This document shows positions 59,057 to 64,000 of a DNA stretch of 64,000 nt, in pieces (positions within the stretch are counted from its first letter, which is position 1; the number at the start of each line of letters is the position of its first letter). Where the stretch lies: NCBI RefSeq assembly GCF_014764385.1, contig NZ_CP061714.1, forward strand, positions 1,674,001 to 1,738,000, given 5' to 3'. This DNA is from Luteimonas sp. MC1825 (GTDB taxonomy: Bacteria; Pseudomonadota; Gammaproteobacteria; Xanthomonadales; Xanthomonadaceae). The translations under genes and the position numbers were made by a program. The notes under the pieces were generated by a model. That model saw nothing but the letters and a program-made list of their open reading frames with translations, was not told the DNA's origin and searched no databases.

Positions 59057-59599
59057 TCAGCGCGCCAGCCACCGCCAGGGCAGTTCGACGGCCTTGGAAA
59101 TCCCGATGCGCGGCGTGGCCCGCAGTGGTCCCCCGCCGCGAAAGCCGTCGTCGAAGATGCCCACGCGCGTGCTCTCCACCAGGTCTTCACCGTCGAACGT
59201 GCCGTCGATGCCCAGCGCCTGGGTCAGTTTTCCCGGCCCGTTGGCGAGGTCGGCATCACGCGACGCGCGCGGCCGCGCCGCACGCATGGCCTCGATGCCG
59301 GCCAGCGGCAGCAGCCCACGCATCAGCACGCCCGAACCATCGCCACAGGTCGCGTTGCAGCACCAGTGGATGCCGTAGCTGAAGTAGACATACAGGTGGC
59401 CCGGCGGGCCGAACATGGTGGCGTTGCGCTTTGTCGGCCCGCGGAAGGAGTGCGCCGCGGGATCGTCGCGCCCGCGATAGGCCTCGACCTCGACGATGCG
59501 ACCGGCGCGGCCATCGGCCACGCGCAGGATCCGGTGCACCAGCGTCGGCGCTACGTCGAGCACATCGCGGTCGAAGAAGCTTCGGGGAAGGCGCGTCAT
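59057..59599 (-). CDS. DNA-3-methyladenine glycosylase (AAG/MPG family)
   Basis: 180 aa base-excision repair enzyme. Family motifs: DVAPTLVHRIL, IVEVEAYRGRDDPAAHSFRG (general-base Glu), ATMFGPPGHLYVYFSYGIHWCCN, and LANGPGKLTQALGI. ATG at 59599; a GTG nine bases upstream is possible. Removes alkylated and deaminated purines. Confidence 0.94.
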   Translation of the reverse strand: MTRLPRSFFDRDVLDVAPTLVHRILRVADGRAGRIVEVEAYRGRDDPAAHSFRGPTKRNATMFGPPGHLYVYFSYGIHWCCNATCGDGSGVLMRGLLPLAGIEAMRAARPRASRDADLANGPGKLTQALGIDGTFDGEDLVESTRVGIFDDGFRGGGPLRATPRIGISKAVELPWRWLAR

Positions 59600-59735
59600 G
59601 CCGGGCACGTCGTGGGCGGTGGGCGTGGCATCAGGGGCGCCATCCTGCCACGCCGACCCGGCCACCATCGCCACGCGGTCTTCGCACACTGCGGCCTGGG
59701 GCATGATGTGCGGCGGGGACCCACGGAGGCGCGCG

Positions 59736-60356
59736 ATGACGCCATGGCTGGTGGTACTGCTGGACCTGCTTGGCACCTTCGCCTTCGCCATCAGCGGCGC
59801 GACGCTGGGCGTGCGCAAGCGCCTGGACTTCTTCGGCGTCATGGTGCTGGCGTTCGCGGCCGCAACCGCCGGCGGCATAGCACGCGACACCCTGCTTGGT
59901 GCCACGCCGCCCATTGCGCTGGCCGACTGGCGCTACCTCGCGGTGTCGGCGGTGGCCGGAGTCACCGTGTTCTTCGGCTATGAGCAGGTGGAACGCATGC
60001 GCAACCCGGTGCAGCTGTTCGATGCGGTGGGCCTGTCCCTGTTCGCGGTCACCGGCGCGGCCAAGGCGCTGGCCTTCGGGCTGGGCGGCACCGGCGCGGT
60101 GCTGCTGGGCATGCTGTCGGGCATCGGCGGTGGCATCGTGCGCGACGTGCTGGTGGCCGAAGTGCCGGCGGTGCTGCATCGCGAACTGTATGCCGTGGCC
60201 GCGGGGGCCGGCGCAGCCTGCGTGGTGGGCGGCGTGGCGCTGGGCTTCCGGCCGGGTCCCGCGATGGTGGCCGGTGCCGCACTGTGCTTCGTGCTGCGCT
60301 TCCTCGCCATCCGCCGCGGATGGCAGCTGCCGGTGGCCCGCAAACCCGGGGAATGA
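59736..60356 (+). CDS. Trimeric intracellular cation channel family protein (YicG/UPF0126)
   Basis: 206 aa, six to seven transmembrane helices with two repeated UPF0126 halves (DLLGTFAFAISGATLGVRKRLDFFG and DAVGLSLFAVTGAAKALAFG) and glycine-rich GGIARDTLLG / GGIVRDVLVAE. Prokaryotic TRIC-like channel; ion specificity unknown. Confidence 0.93.
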   Translation: MTPWLVVLLDLLGTFAFAISGATLGVRKRLDFFGVMVLAFAAATAGGIARDTLLGATPPIALADWRYLAVSAVAGVTVFFGYEQVERMRNPVQLFDAVGLSLFAVTGAAKALAFGLGGTGAVLLGMLSGIGGGIVRDVLVAEVPAVLHRELYAVAAGAGAACVVGGVALGFRPGPAMVAGAALCFVLRFLAIRRGWQLPVARKPGE

Positions 60357-60385
60357 CCGCCGGCGATGCGACCGCGGCATCGGCG

Positions 60386-60958
60386 TCAGCCACCGCCGCC
60401 GAACAACGACGCCTGCGCCGGCGGGTACACCAGGCGTCCGTCCACCACGCGTGCGGGCGAGGTCCAGGGGTGCGGCGTGGGTGCGCCGACGCCCAGGACG
60501 TGCAGGACCTCGACGCCGCGCAGCTTGAGCACGTCCGCCACCAGCGCGCGGTGGCAGCGCCACCACAGCGACTCCGCGCACATCAGTGCGCTGCGCCGAC
60601 GCGACGCCATCTGCAGCGTGACCGCCAGCCCTTCGGCGAATTCGGCGCTGTCCAGGTGGTCCGCGTAGCCCTGGAAGGAGGCGTTGCGCCAGCCGGTGTT
60701 CAGCGAGCCGGGACGCGCCCTGCGGCGTCCGCCAAGCTGCGGCAGCCAGGCGTATTCGATGTCGCGCGCCGGCAGGCTGTCGGCGAGCGCCTCGCGCGCA
60801 AACCACGGATGGCGGCGCGAGCCCGGGAAGCGCCGCACGTCGAGGATCGCCTCGATGCGGTGCTGCGCGAGCATCGCCACGAAATCGTCGAACGCCAACG
60901 TTGAATGCCCGATCGTCCAGATCGTCGCGACATCGGGCGCTGGTGCGTCACCTGGCAT
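60386..60958 (-). CDS. DUF488 family protein
   Basis: 190 aa. DUF488 pattern: TIGHSTLAFDDFVAMLAQHRIEAILDVRRFPGSRRHPWF, the LPQLGGRR loop, and CAESLWWRCHRALVADVL with a Cys. Function unknown; the Arg-rich N-terminal motif may bind nucleotide or nucleic acid. Located between the TRIC gene and the pseudouridine synthase. Confidence 0.9.
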   Translation of the reverse strand: MPGDAPAPDVATIWTIGHSTLAFDDFVAMLAQHRIEAILDVRRFPGSRRHPWFAREALADSLPARDIEYAWLPQLGGRRRARPGSLNTGWRNASFQGYADHLDSAEFAEGLAVTLQMASRRRSALMCAESLWWRCHRALVADVLKLRGVEVLHVLGVGAPTPHPWTSPARVVDGRLVYPPAQASLFGGGG

Positions 60959-60985
60959 GCCGCGACGGTAGGCGGCCCCCGGCCA

Positions 60986-61894
60986 TCAGCGCGTGAATGA
61001 CTGGTCCGCGAGCTGCAGCCCGCTGCTGAACTCACGGCGCCGGCCATCGAGCGGATCGTCGAACGCGAGCGAGTGCGCGAGCAGCTGCAGCGGCCGCGCG
61101 TGGTCATCGGCCACGGCAGCGTGCAGCTCCGGATACAGCGGGTCATTGAGGATCGGCGCACCGAGTGCGGCCATGTGCACGCGCAGCTGGTGCTTGCGGC
61201 CGCTGACCGGGCGCAGCCGGTAGCACCACGCGCGCTCGCCGCGTTCGACCACGTCCAGCCAGGTCTCGCTGTTGGCTTCACCAACGACCTCGCGCATGCG
61301 GAAGAACGGCTCGCCGCGCTCCAGGCGGCTGCGGTGCACCTGCGGGAACGCCAGCGCGGGCAGCGGCGGCGCCAGGGCCAGGTAGGCCTTGTCGATGCGC
61401 CGCTCGCGGAACAACGCCTGGTAGCGCGCACGGCTGTCGCGGTTCGCCGAGAACAGCACCAGTCCCGCGGTCAGGCGATCAATGCGGTGCAGCGGCACCA
61501 GGTCCTGGTTGCCGAGCCGCCGCACCAGCCGTCCGAGCAGGGTCTCCCGCACGTAGGCGCCGGTGGGCGCGACCGGCAGGAAATGCGGCTTGTCGGCGAC
61601 CACCAGGTGCGCGTCGACATGCAGCACCGCCTCGGTGACGGGAATGCGCGGCTCGTCGGCGACTTCGCGGAAGTAGCGGATCTCGGCTCCGGTCCGGTAC
61701 GGCGCGGTCACCGCGAGCGGCCGGCCATCGGCATCCAGCACGCGGCCGCGTGCGAAGCGGTCCAGCCAGGCCGTGCGGTCGATCGCGGGAAACCGCTCGC
61801 AAAGGGCTTCGAGCACCGTCGCCCAGGGGCCTGGCGGCAGCTGCAGCCGGCTGGCGGGAACGTCGCCCTGCGACACCCGGCTCAGCCCAGCCAC
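60986..61894 (-). CDS. RluA-family pseudouridine synthase
   Basis: About 302 aa. Catalytic Asp in PLHRIDRLTAGLVLFS, RluA signature HRIDRLTAG..., substrate part VSGRKHQLRVHMAALGAPILND. N-terminus is unclear: a GTG at 61894 just past the upstream gene stop is my choice, with GTG at 61876 an alternative; neither has a good ribosome site. RNA target unknown. Confidence 0.88.
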   Translation of the reverse strand: MAGLSRVSQGDVPASRLQLPPGPWATVLEALCERFPAIDRTAWLDRFARGRVLDADGRPLAVTAPYRTGAEIRYFREVADEPRIPVTEAVLHVDAHLVVADKPHFLPVAPTGAYVRETLLGRLVRRLGNQDLVPLHRIDRLTAGLVLFSANRDSRARYQALFRERRIDKAYLALAPPLPALAFPQVHRSRLERGEPFFRMREVVGEANSETWLDVVERGERAWCYRLRPVSGRKHQLRVHMAALGAPILNDPLYPELHAAVADDHARPLQLLAHSLAFDDPLDGRRREFSSGLQLADQSFTR

Positions 61895-61913
61895 GCGCCG
61901 CCGGCACGCTGGC

Positions 61914-62879
61914 TCATCGCGCCAGCAGCACGATCTTGCCGGTGTGACGACCGCTCTCGAGCCACGCATGCGCCTCGGCCGCCTGCGCCAGCGGGAACGT
62001 GCGGTCGACCACGGCGCGCACCTGCCCCGATTCGATCCACGGCCACGCCACGCGCTCGACCTCGGCCGCGAGCCGCGCCTTCTCGTCGGCGCTGCGCGGA
62101 CGCAGCATGGAGCCGGTGATCACCGCCTGCTTGCGCATCACCGTCGCCACCGGAACCTGCAGTTCATTGCCGCCCTGGGCGGCGATGTAGACGATGCGGC
62201 CACCGGTGTTGAGCGCGTCGAGCGTCGCGGCGAAGTATGGTGCGCCGACCATGTCCACGGCCACGTCGATGCCGCCCGCGGCCAGCGCAGCCGCAGCGAA
62301 ATCCTCACGCGTGGTGTCCACCGCCACGTCGGCACCGAGCGCGCGCGCGGCGGCCGCCTTGTCCGCGCCGCGCGCGGTGGCCACGACGCGTGCGCCGGCG
62401 GCCTTCGCCATCTGGATCGCGGCCACGCCGATGCCCGACGTCGCGCCGTGCACCAGCAACGTCTCGCCGGCACGCAGCGCGCCGTGCTCGAACACGTTCG
62501 CGTACACCGTGAACAACGTCTCCGGCAGCGCCGCGGCCTGCACGAAATCCAGCCCCGCCGGCACCGGCAGCGCGTGGCGCGCGTCGACCAGCGCATACCC
62601 GGCGTAGCCGCCGCCGCCGAGCAGCGCGCAGACCCGGTCGCCGACCTTCCAGCGGCCCGCGGCTTCGACCACCTCGCCGGCGACTTCCAGCCCCAGGGTG
62701 TCGGGCGCACCCGGCGGCGGCGGATAGCGGCCGGTGCGCTGCAGCACGTCGGGGCGGTTCACGCCGGCCGCGTGCACCCGCAGCAGCAGCTCACCCTCGC
62801 GCGGTCGCGGGCGCGGCACTGTCACCGCATGCAGGGCCTCGGCGGGGCCGGAGCCACCGCGGATGGCGATCGCAGTCAT
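61914..62879 (-). CDS. Zinc-free quinone oxidoreductase / MDR (PIG3-type)
   Basis: 321 aa medium-chain reductase without zinc ligands. Family: AGVNRPDVLQRTGRYPPPPGAPDTLGLEVAGEV, dinucleotide loop LLVHGATSGIGVAAIQMAKAAGARVVATARG, ETLFTVYANVF. NADPH-quinone reduction is the likely reaction. ATG 62879 taken; an ATG four codons upstream (62891) is an alternative. Confidence 0.9.
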   Translation of the reverse strand: MTAIAIRGGSGPAEALHAVTVPRPRPREGELLLRVHAAGVNRPDVLQRTGRYPPPPGAPDTLGLEVAGEVVEAAGRWKVGDRVCALLGGGGYAGYALVDARHALPVPAGLDFVQAAALPETLFTVYANVFEHGALRAGETLLVHGATSGIGVAAIQMAKAAGARVVATARGADKAAAARALGADVAVDTTREDFAAAALAAGGIDVAVDMVGAPYFAATLDALNTGGRIVYIAAQGGNELQVPVATVMRKQAVITGSMLRPRSADEKARLAAEVERVAWPWIESGQVRAVVDRTFPLAQAAEAHAWLESGRHTGKIVLLAR

Positions 62880-63013
62880 CGTGTCCGGCATCCGGATGCT
62901 CCGCAACGTGGGGCCCACACGGTACACCGCCCGCGGCGCGCGCCGGCCGTCTTCACACCCAACGCCCACGCGGCGCGCGACCATCGCCGGGTCTACAACG
63001 CAAAGAGGTTGAC

Positions 63014-63631
63014 ATGAAGACTTCGATCGCACTCCTCGCCGCCGCCTGCGCCCTGTCGCTGGCTGCGTGCGGCAACAACGAACCGGGCACCGACACCAGC
63101 GCCACCCCGGGCCCGTCCACGGCACCGGTGGCGACCACCCCCCCGGTCGAAGCGCCGCCGGTCGAGACCCCCGCTGACACCATGCCGCCAGCGACGTCCG
63201 AAGCGCCCGCCACCGGCACCAGCGGCAAGCCGAACGCCGTGGTGGACAACTGCAAGACCACCATCGAAGGCAACGATGCGATGCAGTACAACGTCGGCGC
63301 GATCGTGGTGCCGGCCTCGTGCAGCGAATTCACCATCACCCTGCAGCATGTCGGCAAGCTGCCGGTCGCCGCCATGGGCCACAACGTCGTGATCAGCAGC
63401 GAGTCCAACATGATGGGCGTCAACGCCGACGGCATCGCTGCGGGTGCGGGTGCAAGCTTCGTCAAGGCCGATGATTCACGCGTGGTCGCGCACACCGAGA
63501 TGATCGGCGGCGGCCAGAGCACGTCCGTCACCTTCCCGGTGTCCAAACTCCAGGATGGCGGACCGTACATGTTCTTCTGCAGCTTCCCGGGCCATGCGGC
63601 ACTGATGAAGGGTTCCATCAGCGTCGGCTGA
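63014..63631 (+). CDS. Lipid-anchored azurin (Laz-like)
   Basis: 205 aa. Lipoprotein signal with lipobox LAAC (C19), then a Pro/Thr/Ala-rich linker (about 20-75) and an azurin domain with copper ligands H123, C189, H194, M198 and disulfide C80-C103. The layout is that of Neisseria Laz: an outer-membrane-tethered azurin on a flexible spacer. ATG 63014 with an AGAGG site. No FNR-like box is visible here, unlike at the first azurin. Confidence 0.94.
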   Translation: MKTSIALLAAACALSLAACGNNEPGTDTSATPGPSTAPVATTPPVEAPPVETPADTMPPATSEAPATGTSGKPNAVVDNCKTTIEGNDAMQYNVGAIVVPASCSEFTITLQHVGKLPVAAMGHNVVISSESNMMGVNADGIAAGAGASFVKADDSRVVAHTEMIGGGQSTSVTFPVSKLQDGGPYMFFCSFPGHAALMKGSISVG

Positions 63632-63698
63632 TAACGACCGATGTCCGCGATGCCAGGGAGGGCGTCGCGGCCATGGCGCGGCACGCCGCCCATGGCGC

Positions 63699-64000
63699 TC
63701 ATTGCCTGTCGGCGAACGCCTCGGCCAGATAGTCGATCATCACCCGCACCTTGGCCGGCGGGCGCCGGTCCGGCGGATACAGCACGTGGATGCCGCCAAG
63801 GTCGACGACCGGCCGGTCCAGCTCGAGCGCCACCAGTTCGCCGCGTTCCAGCGCCGTGGCGACGATGAAGTCAGGCTGGTAGATGATGCCCTGCCCGCCC
63901 ACCGCCGCCGCCAGCAGCGCGTCGCCGTTGTTGGCCATCAGGTTGCCCGAAGCCGGCACACGGAATTCGCCACGCAGGCCAAACGCCCAATGGCTGCCGT
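63699..64000 (-). CDS. LysR-family regulator (C-terminal part, cut by window edge)
   Basis: About 100 residues of a LysR substrate-binding domain: HWAFGLRGEFRVPASGNLMANNGDALLAAAVGGQGIIYQPDF, then VLYPPDRRPPAKVRVMIDYLAEAF at the end. The DNA-binding N-terminus lies beyond position 64000. Target genes unknown. Confidence 0.88.
   Translation of the reverse strand, partial: GSHWAFGLRGEFRVPASGNLMANNGDALLAAAVGGQGIIYQPDFIVATALERGELVALELDRPVVDLGGIHVLYPPDRRPPAKVRVMIDYLAEAFADRQ

Overview
The window is a very GC-rich chromosomal segment of a gammaproteobacterium of the Xanthomonadaceae/Lysobacteraceae type (Lysobacter, Luteimonas or Thermomonas-like; inferred). The basis is the gene order tpiA-secG-tRNA-Leu-nuoA to nuoL, the trpF-trpB-trpA-accD block beside truA-fimV-asd-aroC-prmB, and the strong GC3 bias, which creates many antisense ORFs that I have left out.

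Region 1 (1-12138, minus strand): the respiratory complex I operon nuoABCDEFGHIJKL (nuoL cut by the window edge), with most genes overlapping by 1-10 bases, preceded by tRNA-Leu(GAG), secG and tpiA. Region 2 (12204-25311, minus): housekeeping metabolism: an isopenicillin-N-synthase-like dioxygenase, glmM, accD, trpA, trpB, trpF, truA, fimV, asd, a D-2-hydroxyacid dehydrogenase, aroC and prmB. Region 3 (25445-33169): a Sco copper chaperone and psd, a CsdA-type DEAD-box helicase, trhO, a BaiN-like flavoprotein and several unknown envelope proteins.

Region 4 (33198-42142) is the most interesting. A tightly overlapping minus-strand operon encodes a spermidine-synthase-like protein, a COG4339 HD phosphohydrolase, a GNAT acetyltransferase, a borosin-type peptide-backbone N-methyltransferase with the complete OphMA catalytic set, and directly downstream a 92-residue protein with the layout of a split-borosin precursor. 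I read this as an undescribed split borosin (alpha-N-methylated RiPP) locus. It is followed by a membrane diguanylate cyclase; further away are a DksA-like zinc protein, a small protein ending in a Cys/Gly tail, and a second, beta-propeller-sensing diguanylate cyclase.

Region 5 (42196-56958): accessory and conserved-unknown genes: BON-MscS channel, COG3650 lipoprotein, TIGR03862 flavoprotein, YjdM, small membrane proteins, a Tat-exported SDR, a truncated MscS fragment, AzlCD, an FMN reductase, a methyltransferase, a YkgJ protein, two paralogous small proteins of unknown function, a periplasmic peroxiredoxin, a thioredoxin-reductase-like protein with a dienelactone hydrolase, a RIO kinase and a DUF2058 protein.

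Region 6 (57151-64000): azurin and copper nitrite reductase NirK, each behind an FNR/DNR-like palindrome, then DNA-3-methyladenine glycosylase, a TRIC/YicG channel, DUF488, a pseudouridine synthase, a quinone oxidoreductase, a second lipid-anchored azurin, and the C-terminal part of a LysR regulator cut by the window end. Azurin, lipid-anchored azurin, NirK and a Sco protein point to copper-dependent nitrite respiration working alongside complex I.
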